The notes under the pieces: generated by a model
The model's database searches: none
What the model was told of the DNA's origin: nothing
Seen by the model: the letters and a program-made list of their open reading frames with translations, nothing else
Position numbers and translations under genes: made by a program
Origin: Gordionus sp. m RMFG-2023
Taxonomy: Eukaryota; Nematomorpha; Gordioida; Chordodea; Parachordodidae
Length of the DNA stretch: 64,000 nucleotides
Direction of reading: 5' to 3'
Assembly: GCF_954871325.1 (NCBI RefSeq)
Contig: NC_088776.1
Coordinates: 35,078,508-35,142,507, forward strand
Part shown: positions 1-18,512 of the stretch, piece after piece
Position numbering within the stretch: the stretch's first letter is position 1
How the letters are laid out: each line of letters begins with the position of its first letter

Positions 1-194
1 AATTTAATTGGTAATGATAATTTAAAAGTATCTTGTATTTAAGTTACTCTAATTTAGTAAAAGATACAAGAATCTTTTATCTTGTCTTTTTGATTATTTA
101 AAAAAGATACTAGTATCGTATCTAAGATTCATTTTTTTTAAAAGAATCTGTATCTGTATCTAGATTCTTTTTCTGGAGGACCTACCCAACTCTG
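1..194 (+). mobile_element. 3' end of a hAT element, cut by the window edge
   Basis: This stretch closely matches 41220-41407, the right end of the hAT element at 39724-41407. Both carry several palindromic GATACTAGTATC-like motifs and end in a GAGGACCT block. Here the end is CCCAACTCTG, which is the complement of the CAGAGTTGG seen at the left end of the other copy. The rest of the element lies outside the window. Orientation is taken from the other copy, whose transposase remnants read on the plus strand. Confidence 0.75.
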
Positions 195-1665
195 TCACTA
201 TTAAATGTTAGATTAGCTAAATCACTTTACAATAAAAATTAATGAAATAATCCACTTCTGTTTTATATTTTATTAATTAATTTCACTAATTTTATTTATA
301 ATTTGATATAAATTATGATAATCATAATATTACTAAAATATGTGTGTATTTAGTTAATAAAAATTCTTTAAATCATGTGAAATATTAAAATACGAAATAT
401 TTTATAGATTAAATAATAACCATTCCATTCTGATAAAAATCATAACTTAAAATAAATATTATAAATAAATTTGTTATATAACCTAAATGCCTTCAGGTAG
501 TTAGACCCATTATCAGTAACCATCTTGCAAACTTTATTATGAATCCTAAAAGACTTGTGGATGTCAATTTTATTTGCAAGTACGTCATATGTCTGGCATC
601 CTATAATCCTTTTAAGGGCTAAGGCTACAAATCTTCTTTTTAAAGTCCTAGGGTCTAACCAATGGCCTGTGATTCCCAAATAAGCTCTAAAAATATTTAA
701 TCAGATCAATTTATAAATATAAATAAGTTTTTACCTTCTGTTATGTGTCCAACTATCTGCTGTGGTACATACATAAGATATATCTGATAACTCTATTGTT
801 AGAGCATCTTTCATCACTTTGAAGTTGTCGGCTATTTTATTCATGAGTGTCTGGCGACATAAAACTGTTGTGCCAGGGGATAAAGTTTTAATCATCAGAG
901 TAAATGATGGATTATCAACCAAAGACACTGGCTGAACTGTGTCAATAATAAAATCAACAATAACTTTATCAGCCAATTTTTGTGAAATATTGGCATGTTT
1001 ATTATCAGTTAATTTGGTTTGGATAGTATTTGTCTTTTTGAATGAAGATTCTCCTATACCAAAATTTTTTATATGTTTCTCTATTTCCTTATAGCAATTG
1101 GCGTGAACAGTCTAATAAAATAAATAATATTATGATGTAAAAATAACAATTTACCTTTAGGTGTTTCTTCAGGTTATAGCTACTCGATTTATTTGATGAT
1201 ATATTTTTTTTACATTTTAAGCACATGAATTTGAATCCAGATTTTGTTTTAATATTTATTTTAAAAAAATTTTCAAATTTAGGGAATGGAAAAACGTTAT
1301 TAGAGCTATTAAGTACATTTTCTTCCATTGAATCTTCCATATCTGAATCACTTTCAGGATTTGGATATCCATGACGATGCCATTTTAGAGTTTTAACACA
1401 GATTGAAAATATAAATTAAAAATTGAAAACATATTTAAATTTCAAAATTAAATAATAAATTATAAAAATTATAATTAATTATGATATTATATTTAAATTT
1501 TCATGTTTATACTTATATTCATTATATTTTTAAAAGTAGCGAAATAGCGCGCTACTTAGCTACTTTTAAAAAAAGTAGCGCGCTAAAAAATTAAATAATT
1601 TTAAAAAAGTAGCGGCTATTAGCTATAGCTACCCAAAAAGATAGCGCGCTACTTTAACAACTCTG
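195..1665 (-). mobile_element. hAT DNA transposon, 5' part with transposase relic
   Basis: On the minus strand, three open blocks match an Ac/BED-type hAT transposase in the right order. At 1340-1089 there is a BED-like finger (CLKC followed later by LKKHLK). At 976-731 the block ends TTADSWTHNRR. At 679-440 are MGITGHWLDPRTLKRRFVAL and then TDNGSNYLKAFR, the conserved core around the catalytic Asp. The element's end is CAACTCTG at 1658-1665. Just inside it, 1540-1655 is packed with GTAGCGCGCTAC-like palindromes. The catalytic C-terminal third and the far end are not seen; the left side abuts the element end at 194. Stops and spacing show that it is dead. Confidence 0.8.
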
Positions 1666-1675
1666 GTATTTATTT

Positions 1676-1782
1676 GATATAAAGTCACCTTTGAGTCTTT
1701 TGAACGTATAATCTAAAAAAAATTTTGCTCTGAAGGAGGGGGTTTAAACTCGAACTGCCCTTCCCCGGTAGCTACGCCACTG
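1676..1782. mobile_element. right-end fragment of the GTAGCTACGCCACTG MITE
   Basis: About 105 bp match the right end of the complete MITE at 30130-30448, including TCTTTTGAACGTATAATC and the terminal GTAGCTACGCCACTG. The left end is absent, so this is a truncated copy. The following 1783-1990 holds only AT-rich sequence in which I see nothing. Confidence 0.7.
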
Positions 1783-2191
1783 TCCATAGTTCTTTAACCA
1801 ATATGTTTTAGCATTCATAATTGATTTGCAAAGAAATGCATTCATTCATATCTAAATATATTTTTTTAAATGCATAATTTAAATAAATTCATTATAATAA
1901 TAACATGTTAGCCGTTGAATTTAATATTTATTATAGTTATAATATAATGTGTAAAAAGAAATGTCAAATAAAATTTAAAATATAATATTTCAGGCTTGTT
2001 AATCGATCCTTTTGAAAAGATCGAATCCCGATCACGATCTTTTCAAAAAAAGAGGATCGATATCCAGGATCGACCTTTTTAAAAAAGAAGGATCGCGATC
2101 ACGATCCTTTTCTTATTTAAATTTCTGAAGGAAATTTCTAATCGATGCAAAATTAACTAATATAAAAATAAATTAAATATGGTATAAATTT

Positions 2192-2338
2192 CAGAGTTGT
2201 TAAAGGATCTAGATATAAAAATGTGGTATCTTATCTGTATCTAGATAGATTTTTGATTAAAATATCTGTATCTAGATATTATTTTAGATGATGTATCTGT
2301 ATCTAGATCCATTTAAAAAGTATCTTTTAACAACTCTG
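2192..2338. mobile_element. 147-bp hAT MITE with perfect 8-bp target duplication
   Basis: It begins CAGAGTTGTTAAAGGATC and ends TTTTAACAACTCTG, with internal repeats of GTATCTGTATCTAGAT. It is flanked by ATAAATTT on both sides (2184-2191 and 2339-2346), the 8-bp duplication typical of hAT elements. It has no coding capacity. It sits inside the GATC-type element at 1991-3597, so it inserted later. Confidence 0.9.
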
Positions 2339-2343
2339 ATAAA

Positions 2344-2503
2344 TTTATTGTAATTGAATAACAATTAGAATATATTTATTTATAATTACAATTAGCCTTT
2401 AATAATAAATTTTTTTCTTATTGTATAAATTTATTGTAATTGAATAACAATTAGAATATATTTATTTATAATTAAAATTAGCCTTTAATAATAAATTTTT
2501 TTC
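2344..2503. repeat. two-copy tandem duplication of about 84 bp
   Basis: The block running from TTATTGTAATTGAATAAC to the T-run after CCTTTAATAATAAA occurs twice, near-identically, at about 2344-2415 and 2428-2503. A second 30-bp duplication (TTATTGAATCATCATTTG) follows at about 2610-2660. Both lie within the older hAT element. Confidence 0.8.
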
Positions 2504-3597
2504 TAAGTTATTATCATTTAAATATCCACGTCTTTCATTCGCTTCTGGATGGCAAAGGTGTGTTAGATTCAATAAATTTTTTTTTAAATTAACATAAGTA
2601 TTAAAAATATTTATTGAATCATCATTTGAATAAAAAATATTTATTGAATCATCATTTGAATAAAAAAAATTATTAAGAACGAGCATTTTGTGGAGAATTT
2701 TTTCCAAAAAGTATCTATTTCATCCATACATTCATTTGAAGCATCCACATGTGGTTGATCCTGCATATTTTCCAAATGGGCAATTAACCTTTCTTTTACC
2801 AACAGATGTTGTGACAGATTAATATGAAGCCAGTTTAGCTTATATTTTGGGTGAATAATTTCTGCTAATGTTACTGTCATCATACAGTGCAGAATCTATA
2901 TTAAGAAATGATAATTAATTTATTATTAAATAAGTGTTCATTCAAATAAATCAGGTATCTGCAAAACTTAGCATATTCAAATTTAACAGTCAGGCCTGGC
3001 CATCTGTATCGTATTTATGATCATATCATAAATATTGATTAAATTTAATATTATATTTAGACTTTGAGGTTTGAACTACTAATCCTTGAAGAAGATATTT
3101 TGTCTTACATAAATAGCATTTTGCACTGATTGTATAGTTACTTCCATCCGTTTCACATAAAGTAAAATGTTTATGTAAATTATGAAATGGTAAAAGATTC
3201 TCATTCTCACTTATATCTGCTATCACATCAATAGTAGATAAATTATCTTCTAAATCTATAATTTATTAAAACCTAGAATTTATTTATATTATATATAATA
3301 TAATTAGATAAATAAAACTTGTAGGCTCTAAATCCTAGATAAAATTTAGGAAATTGTTGAAATATAAAATATGGTGGAATGGAAGTTGATAAAATATGAT
3401 GTAGATAGATATTTTTTTAAAAAATAATATTTTAATTTAATTTTTATTTTATTTATTGCTTTTTAAGTAAAAAATTAATTTTTCGAATGTTAAAAAAAAA
3501 GATCTCAATGACGATCCTCAATTTAAAGGATCAATTGACAAATTTAGGATCGAATCCACGATCGGCGATCTTTTGATTCGATCCTTTAACAACTCTG

Positions 3598-5510
3598 ATA
3601 TTTGTTAATTAATTTTTTCTATTAATTTTTAATAAGAATTGTTTTTCATAATTTTTATCTGTTAAGCAAGAACATTTTGTAATTGAAACCACAATTTGGA
3701 ACTTGGGCGAAAAGCGTTTCTGGTTCATGTTCCAGTTCTGAATTTTTTTCAAAGAGGTTCCGGTTCTCGTTCTTAAAATTTTATAAAATGAATGATGGTT
3801 TTAGCTATGAGGGTTTTGGTTCTTAATTCTGGTTAAAACTAATTTGTTATGCTAGCGTTACACTGGAACTTAAGATGGTATCTCATTGTTATATTTTATG
3901 ATAAATATCTTATTTCTGGAAATATATTGAAAATGAATGTTCTATTTTTTATTAAAGAAAATTTCGATAAACGATCATTCTTCGAATTTTCCACTAATTC
4001 ATCTTCAAAAGAAGATTTCATAATAGGCTCTTTGTTTCTAAAACTTCTACATATCTTGGTTTTCTAGTAGTTTCTTTAATAATGATACTAATTTATTTCT
4101 AATTATTTTATTTTACGAAAGTTTACCTAAGACTATTTGAGTTTAAATATCGAATGTAAAGGAAATAATATACTGATTTTCATATATATATATATATATA
4201 CTTAAATCTAGAAAGATTATAATGTAAATTTATTTGGATTTAATAAGTTAACATATATCCTTCTCATCTATTAACATAGTGGTTAGCAATACGTTTAACA
4301 TGTAAATTTTATAATTAGAGTAATATTATCATTATTGTAGGCTCAAATTCATGTTATCTTCATTTTCTAAAATGAATAATACAGTGGCCCTTGGCTTCAT
4401 GATTTAACAATATTTTTATATAATTTATTTTAATATTTGTTTTAAATAAAAAATTGAAATTAATTAGGCATGGCAAAGATATATCACCTTAATCTGAACT
4501 ACCAGATATATTATCATAGACAGGCTAGGATTTAGATAAGGGGGATTAAAGATCTTTATGTCCACTTATTGTAGGCTAGGCATTTGCTATATTATTATTA
4601 TTTTATAAAAAAAAAAATTTAAATATAGTTGTTATTTAAAAAAATTATTAACTTTTACTTAATTTTCATTCAAATTCTTGTTCATAGTGATATATTTTAG
4701 ACATTTCAGTGAGAGAGGGAGCTGTGAGGAGGGGGATATATCCAAGGATTTTTTTTATTAGCTTAAGGTGATATTTACGAGAGCAGAAATTTCCAAATGG
4801 GTAAGAAATCCCCCCTCCCGATTATGTATATGATATATATAAAATAATTATAAATATAAACCATATTAGAGATACTAATCCAAATACTAAACGAGCTTAA
4901 AAATATTTGAAAGGCATAGTTGAAGCTGAATAACAATGAAATATTTTATTAAAGGGAGATTTAATAAAAATGTATACCTTTTTTAAATATAAATTTTAGC
5001 TTTTACGTAAAAAAGTGTACTCAAAAAAATAAATACGTTTTCTTTCAAAATCCATTTAAAATGAAAGGAACAGGAACACGTACTTTTCAAAACAACGAAT
5101 AAAAATTTTATATAAATACAAAAAATAGGCAGACTCAGGTTAATTTCATAAAATAATAAAATGCTTAAACAGGAATAGGAATAGGAATAGGAAAAAATAG
5201 TAAGATAATAAAAATCTAAAAATTTAATTAAAAATCATTTTACTAAATTGGAAAATTATATAAAAACTCGAGATAATCGGATTCGAACCTACATTCTCAT
5301 ATGTTATAATAAATCATAATATATACTCCAAACTCTAAAAAAAATTTATAAAACGAAAATTAGCTAGCTAGTATACAAACTAGTTAACCCAGTAGAAAGT
5401 TTTTATACTAGCTTAGTTAGTAAACTAGCCAAGCCTTTAGGCTAAGTTTGCTTTAGTTATTACATATTTGAAAAAAACATTTCCTAATATAACGAATCAT
5501 TGAAATTTAG
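3598..5510. other. AT-rich interval upstream of the first visible TBC1D23 exon
   Basis: This is probably intron or upstream sequence of TBC1D23. A TA microsatellite lies at about 4183-4200 and a short GGAATA repeat at about 5171-5193. A block at 4690-4850 resembles 23500-23650 (TTTTTATTAGCTT plus flanks), so it is an interspersed repeat. A possible but weak upstream TBC1D23 exon (about 3958-4056) is treated under findings. No other gene can be supported. Confidence 0.5.
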
Positions 5511-12012
<6,502 letters not shown>

Positions 12013-13780
12013 CAAAATATGCTCACTTTATATAATTCAATGATAAATTTCTGATTATGACATACTACTAATTCTAAATGACACTTAATTTTTTTAAATT
12101 ATTAATATAAATTTAATGTAATGCACAACACTAGAGGTTATCTATTTTTTGTTTGTAAAATTTTGACATTATTTATATTCAAAAAGTGTAATGCAATTAA
12201 ATATAATTTTAGAGGCTTGAACTCTTTTTTATTTATGTCGGTTTCAGAGCCGGGCTCAGGTTGAGTTTAGGAAGACTTGATGATGGGGTTTGAGGTAGGT
12301 GATATTTCTTTAAAGAATTAATCCAAATAAATGATTTTTTATGATCAATAATCTAAATTTATATTCTTTTTATGTAGAATATGTAAAATATTTAGGGCTT
12401 TAAATAATCTATTATTAATATATGCCAATTTGCGTTTCTATATTAAAATGATCTTATATTTTATAATCAACAAGCATAAAAATAAATCTAGATTTAATTA
12501 TCTGAAAAATGTTTCACGTTCCCCGGTTCTACCCAAATATTTTAGCTTGGCTATGTCTAGCGCGACTCGTAATTAATTTAGGTCGTGCAAGGAGTTGCAC
12601 AAATTATCCGACCCTGTCCAAAAAATATTTTCTACAAGTTAATCAGCCAAAAAATATTTGTACAGTTAGATGGCCCGAATTTTTTTATTCTTACTTATAT
12701 ACATAGTTTAGTATAAGGGTCTAATTAAACAACCTATGAAATCTCCTGTTCTGCTTTTTTTTTATTTTCTCTGATCCAAAAAAGTTGTAAAAATTACACC
12801 TTTACTCTTTATTGCCATATTTAATTTATACAGTTCCTTTTTTTAATTTTTCCATTTCATTATCCGATGAGTAATCTCATATTATATTGTAAAAGTATAT
12901 CTAATATATATAATCTCCACAATCATACCACGATCGTTTTCGTATCTCCCAAATGTATTTTAAATTTAAGGAGACTATATAGTGTAAAGTTAATTTTATC
13001 TCCATAATCAACGATCGTTTTCGTATCTCCCTAATGTATTTTAAATTTAAGGAGACTATATAGTGTAATGTTAATTTTTTGCTCTCTACGAGAATCGAAC
13101 ACAAGCCTCCCGTTTCAAAGGCATATGCTTTACCGCATACACCAACTTGAATATAAATAAATTTAAAATATTAATTATATATATATTCAAGTTTCAAAGG
13201 CGTATGTTTTACGCATGCACCAACTTGATTATAATTAAATTTAAAATATTAATTATATAGATATTAATTAATATGTGATATTTTTAAAATTCTACCGTTT
13301 ATTATTATTAATTACCGTACTAGCCGATGGGGTTGAAGGGTAATTATTTAGTTTGTGTGTATGGTATTAAATATACTTTAATAATAAATTTTATATAATA
13401 TTAAAATTTAAGAGAAAAAGATAAAATTGTTGCAATGTATACCATGAGCTTGTATTAGAAATATCAAAATTTAAAAATGTGATGGAAATCATATTGGATA
13501 AAATTTAAATTGTTAACTTAGACATATCCTTTTTTTCTATCGTAATTTAATAATAATTTCTTAAATTTAATTTTAATTTTGTAACTAAGTAATAAATCAT
13601 TTGGTTTGTTTAAAATTTAAATTAAGATGAACATATTTTCAGAATGATACTTTAATATGTATTCATGAATTTCATATAAATACCAGGAGCTCACCAGTAG
13701 AATCATAGGTAAATCAGATATTTACCCTTCATTTGATGATAATTTTAAAATTAGACAGATTTAATTCTTATTAACCCCTT
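12013..13780. other. interval downstream of TBC1D23
   Basis: There is no open frame of note. It holds the direct repeat and tRNA-like segment at 12914-13226 and otherwise AT-rich sequence. No clear AATAAA directly follows the TBC1D23 stop. Several variant signals exist but none can be chosen. Confidence 0.4.
12914..13226 (-). repeat. two direct repeats followed by a tRNA-like (SINE-like) segment
   Basis: A unit of about 88 bp containing CGATCGTTTTCGTATCTCCC and TTAAGGAGACTATATAGTGT occurs twice (about 12930-12990 and 13012-13075). Next to it, on the minus strand, 13152-13080 reads like a decayed tRNA: TGGTGTATGCGGTAAAGC resembles an A box and GTTCGATTC a B box, followed by an A-run. The stems do not pair well, so it is not a working tRNA. 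The A-box half recurs at 13185-13226. A tRNA-derived SINE head is my best guess. Confidence 0.35.
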
Positions 13781-14780
13781 ACATAAGACCTATTTTTCTG
13801 GATAAAAAAAATTATTTGGGTTTTCCTGGGCTTGGGAAATATTTTTCACCATTAATGTGGACTTGGACATAGCCTGAGAAACATTTTTCATAATTATTAT
13901 AGTCTAAGATTCCTGTAAATTTTTTAATTTTGAATATGGGCTAGAAATTGGCCTGAAAATTTCTTTTAGAAAAATGGCAAGGCCTGAATAAAAACCAAGG
14001 CCCATGCAACTTTCATATTCTGATTGTATTTTTAAATGCATTGTGACTTTTTATATATTTTATTTCAGGCCTCAACTATTAAAATTATTATGGTCATTTG
14101 CAAGATTGAGAAAACCAAGTGCGAGGACCTGGCTTGGGAATTTTTTTAATATTAGGCATAGGTGTAATATTTAACACATAATATTTATATAGCCCTCAGG
14201 TAAAATCTAATATATTTTTATTCAAAAAATAGTATTCACTCTTAGTCATAATAGGTTGGCCTTGGTTGGGGTGAGCTGGGTTAAAATAGACTATGGTTTT
14301 TAGAGATTTATCTATCTCCAGGCTTGGAAAAAAATTTTGAAAATTACTATCGGTTGGCCAGGTTTGAGAAAATTTTTTTATAAAATTATTATGGATTGGG
14401 CTGGGCTTGGAAAATATTTTTATAAATTATGTTGGGCAAGGCTTGTTGAAAATTTTTCAAAATTATTATGAGCTTGGACGCTTGAGAATTTTTTTATTAT
14501 TAATTATAGGTCAGACATTGGCCCAAAACAAATTTTTTTGCAGGCCTGGGTTTGACCTGATCAAAAAACCAAGGCCATGAAAATCTGAATTTTGATTGTA
14601 TTTTTAAATTCATTATGATTATTTAAATATTTTATTTCAGTTCTCAACTACCAAAATTATTATGATCTTTCATTGGGCTTGGAAGAATTTTTCATAATTA
14701 ATATGGCTTTGGACTTTGCCTGGGAATTTTTTTTAATATTAAATATTAGGTATAAGTAATCAGTAATATTTAACAAATAA
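13780..14780. repeat. degenerate array of GGCC/CTTGG-type repeats
   Basis: Many short blocks of the type GGGCTTGGGAA plus a T-run and GGCCTGA recur. A longer unit (ATTGTATTTTTAAAT to CTCAACTACCAAAATTATTATG) is seen at about 14025-14095 and again at about 14598-14668. It looks like several old, overlapping copies of the GGGCCGGGC MITE family described at 60295-60676. Confidence 0.5.
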
Positions 14781-14793
14781 TATTGGTATTATC

Positions 14794-15277
14794 TAGTTCT
14801 GTAAACATTTCTAAAAAAATCGAACTCGCTCAACGTACATTGACAAAAATTGAACACGTTCAAGTTCTTGTTCAAAAAAAAGGAACGCGTTCACGTTCAT
14901 AAAACCGTTCAAAATTTTATGATAAATTATTTTTAAATTTAATTTAATATAAATAAACTTATATTTTTAATATAATATATTTTAGCCATGTTAAAAAATA
15001 ATATAAACAATAATACTCAAATTAATAAACTATGTGTTAAAAAAATTGAAATGTGAAAAGGAAATACACAGCCGATTAAAAAATATAAATAGTACATTTT
15101 TTAAAAAAATTCGGAAATATTAAATTTTTCAAATAAATAAAAATATTTTTAAAATTGAACGAACGTTAAATTTGAACGCGTTCGTCATAAAAAAGGAACG
15201 CGTTCACGTTCAAAGTTCGTCAAAAATAAAAGGAACGCCGTTCATCATTTTTTTCAAAAAAACGAACTTCAACACTA
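14794..15277. mobile_element. 484-bp hAT MITE with GAACGCGTTC motifs
   Basis: Ends are TAGTTCTGTAAAC and CTTCAACACTA. The flanks GTATTATC (14786-14793) and GTATAATC (15278-15285) differ at one base, consistent with an old 8-bp duplication. Both subterminal regions are crowded with GAACGCGTTC and GTTCGTTC motifs. I see no coding content. Confidence 0.85.
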
Positions 15278-16260
15278 GTATAATCAAGTATATGCTTTAA
15301 ATTTATTTTTACTCAAACCATAACACTTAGTTTTAATGGATTGAACCTGGCCTGAAGGGGGGAGGGGGTAAAAAGTATAAAAATTGGATATTATTTTCAA
15401 ATGACAGGTAACATCTAGCATAAAAGTAAAAAGAAAATTTTCATTCCCCGTCATTTTTGACGGGCTATCTACTAGTTATGTTATAATTGTCAATCAAAAT
15501 TTTTAAGTTAGCTCAGATATTTAGATAAACTAGGGCTACGCCCTAATTTAGATAAATTTTTATATAGTTTATTTTTCTAGGCATCATTTTATAAATATTT
15601 TCCCCTGAATTTCAGTTTGTTTTAGTTTGAAATTAACTTAATTATTTATATACAAATTATCAAAAATATTAATAACTTAATTTTTATATTCATATTTTTT
15701 TTAAACTTATAAAATATTTATAATAAACTTATAAAAACACAGTAAACTAAATTAATTTATAATCCTTTTATTTTATCTTTTTCGAACAAATTAATATATA
15801 ATTTACAATTTCGATATAAAACACAACATGATATATAATAAAAATTAATTTTCTACTTCAATTATTTTATAAAATAAATAGAAACATAATATTATTACAT
15901 ATATGATAGGCCCCCTTTCTTTTAGGCCAAATTTCTGAGTAAAATAGGGCAATTTACTAATAAATGAACAAGAATCAAACAAGTGATTTAAAAATCGCAT
16001 AGAATAATAGAATGGTAGTCTCTCGAGACTTAGAAAGTAGAGGTCCAACGCCTTTGTTATTTATGACCATAATCACCAAGGCTAACCATAAAATATTTTA
16101 TACTATAATCTTAATCGGGCTATTTTTAAAAATCTAGTCGTTTAACAAAGCTACTTGAGCTCCGTGAAGTTAGCAGCAGAATGACTTGAGGTGCAATTGA
16201 CAAAATTGATGTCATTATTTAGAGCTTTAATAGCACCTTATTGCACTTCTTTCCAGACAT

Positions 16261-16828
16261 CAGCAGAATGAACCGTTCGTGAGTTATGAGCAAAATAAGA
16301 AAGTGTTGGCACTTTGCCAAAACCGAAAATAAAAGAGATCCTTTTTTGAAACTTGGCAATAATGTAGTATTTAATTTACTCTTTAATATTCTCAAACTCG
16401 GATATCCGTATCACTAACCGTAACCGAGTTATAGCTATAGATTACCTTTTGAAACTTGGCAATTAATTAATTTACAATTTGTGCTTTAATATTCCCAAAA
16501 CGAGATATCCGTATCATTAACCGCAAGCGAGTAATATTTATTTATCTGAGAAGAGTGAAGTAGGCGGAATTATTTATAAAATGTGATGTGCAATTAGCGA
16601 TACTTATGCCAATGTGTAGCCCTTTAATTGAACATAAGAATCTTTAAACGGCATATCAGCAGAATTAACCGTTCGTGAGTTATGAGCAAAATAAGAAAGT
16701 GTTGGCACTTTGCCAAAACCGAAAATAAAAGAGATCCTTTTTTGAAACTTGGCAATAATGTAGTATTTGATTTACTCTTTAATATTCTCAATACCGGATA
16801 TCCGTATCACTAACCGTAATCGAGTTAT
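16261..16828. repeat. 175-bp direct repeat, two copies about 390 bp apart
   Basis: 16261-16436 and 16652-16828 are nearly identical. They start with CCGTTCGTGAGTTATGAGCA, continue through AGTGTTGGCACTTTGCC, and end at CACTAACCGTAA plus CGAGTTAT. The sequence between them repeats part of the same unit (16440-16530). Low divergence suggests recent duplication or an array relic of an unknown repeat. The rest of 15286-17160 is AT-rich without genes; 16060-16150 resembles the right end of the MITE at 48385-48570. Confidence 0.85.
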
Positions 16829-18512
16829 GTAATATTAATCTTGATAAAATTCATAATTAATATTTATCTTTCCTCTCGTTTTTATTCATTTTCCTTTCAT
16901 ATATACTCATTAATTATAACATTATAATTTTAAATCATTAATTTTTCTTCGATTATATATTTTGAATATTTTCCTACATCTTGATTCAATTCTTAAAATG
17001 TATTATAATTTACTTTCTTCCTTTTCTACATAATTAAATTTATTTTCTATTCACAGACTTTTTCCCTTCCTTTTTTTTCAAAAAAACTACAATTTTATAA
17101 TTAAAATTATGGAAAAGTAAATAATTCTACTTATTACAAAATATCATCGGTGTATATACAAAATTAAATCAGGGGCGTCCCTAGCTTTTGCAATCTCAGA
17201 GGGATCAACTAAAAAATATTATAGGGGGCTTCGCCCCATACTCCACAAATTTGCGGGCCTTCATCCCATTTTAACCGGCCTTCGGCCGGGTTTTATATTA
17301 ATATATAATATATTTTGAGATTTGCTAACTTGGAACAATTATTCTAAATTTCATATTTTGTCATTTATCATATTATGCTCACAAAATAAACTAGCATATA
17401 AATAATTAAAACAATACAAGGCATTTCAAGATATAATATTTTTTAATACAAAATCTATTTGTTACAGTATAAAATATTTTCGCTGATATAAAAAAAATTA
17501 AAGGTTAATTAATTCATACATATGCCTCATAAAGGTTCTTAAAAACCACATAAAGCAATATAATTCTTAGCAAATTACATTGACAAAAGGTAATGAAACT
17601 AATATAACTCTGTTACCATTTTACACAATGTTTTATAGAATAGACCAATGAGGGAAAATTTATAGACCTAACCAATTAATTAACAATTCTTGAAGAAGAT
17701 AATATAAACGACCTATTCAAATCATAAAACTATATGATGGTTAGAGCTTCCTCTCAGATGACATGATGGAAGTTAGATAAGTAATCGAGATTATTGTAAA
17801 ATATTATATTTCTAAAAGATAATTTTCCATTTTTAATGATATATAAACGACTACACAGTTGACCATTATTGCTTATCTAAAATATGCTCTCAGCAGCTGT
17901 AGTAATTTAAATTACATAGCCACACAAATAATAGATGCTGGTTAATTTGCAGTCATAGCCATGACACCCACAATGTTAACTCATATCATAATTTGTTATG
18001 ATAGATAAATTGATTAAACAAAAACACTAAAAATAATTAGAAGAAATTTTGCAAATATATTGAAGCCTTGAGTTATTTACACTACAAGGATGCCATATTA
18101 GAACTGAAATATTTTGTAGCTATAAAATAAGAACCAGAGTGATATGATGAAAGCAATTAAGATTTTATATATTATTGTCGCATCACTTCAAGTAAGTATA
18201 TTATATCTTAAAATAATAGTAGTTTGTAATAATATCAAAAATATACTCTTATTAAATATTTAACTCAAAACTGTTTTTCAAAGAAGAAAAAAATATCTTT
18301 CCTCAAGTAAAAAAAGAGGAGAAAAGATATTTAATTTATTACATTCATTGTGGGATGAATATAAAGATGTTTAATTTTTAATATAATTTTTAAATAAATA
18401 GATGGCGTTAAATAATTAAATGCAATTGTTAATATTTAATTTATTATCAAAAGCATTTAACAGTAAAATTTATTAAATTATTAACTGTTATATATTATAT
18501 AATTGTCAAATT

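Larger units (their letters stand above)
1991..3597 (-). mobile_element. hAT element with GATC-rich ends
   Basis: The left end reads CAGGCTTGTTAATCGATCC; the right end read in reverse is CAGAGTTGTTAAAGGATCG. Both ends carry clusters of GATCG/CGATC motifs (1998-2110 and 3500-3590). Between them, on the minus strand, are a BED-finger remnant (3226-3026, with CYLCKTKYLL) and a hAT-core remnant (2883-2641, with TVTLAEIIHPKYKLNWL). Flanks share only ATATTT, so the 8-bp duplication is imperfect. The transposase is fragmentary. A younger MITE (2192-2338) and a short tandem duplication lie inside. Confidence 0.75.

Noticed and set aside
5240-5340. tRNA gene suggested by GGATTCGAACC (B-box complement) at 5278
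   Set aside because: No pairing acceptor or T stem could be made and no A box at the right distance.
13080-13152. functional tRNA gene
   Set aside because: A- and B-box-like strings exist, but the stems do not pair; kept only as a tRNA-like repeat.
15845-16048. 67-codon minus-strand frame
   Set aside because: Compositional frame in AT-rich DNA with no domain, splice context or repeat match.
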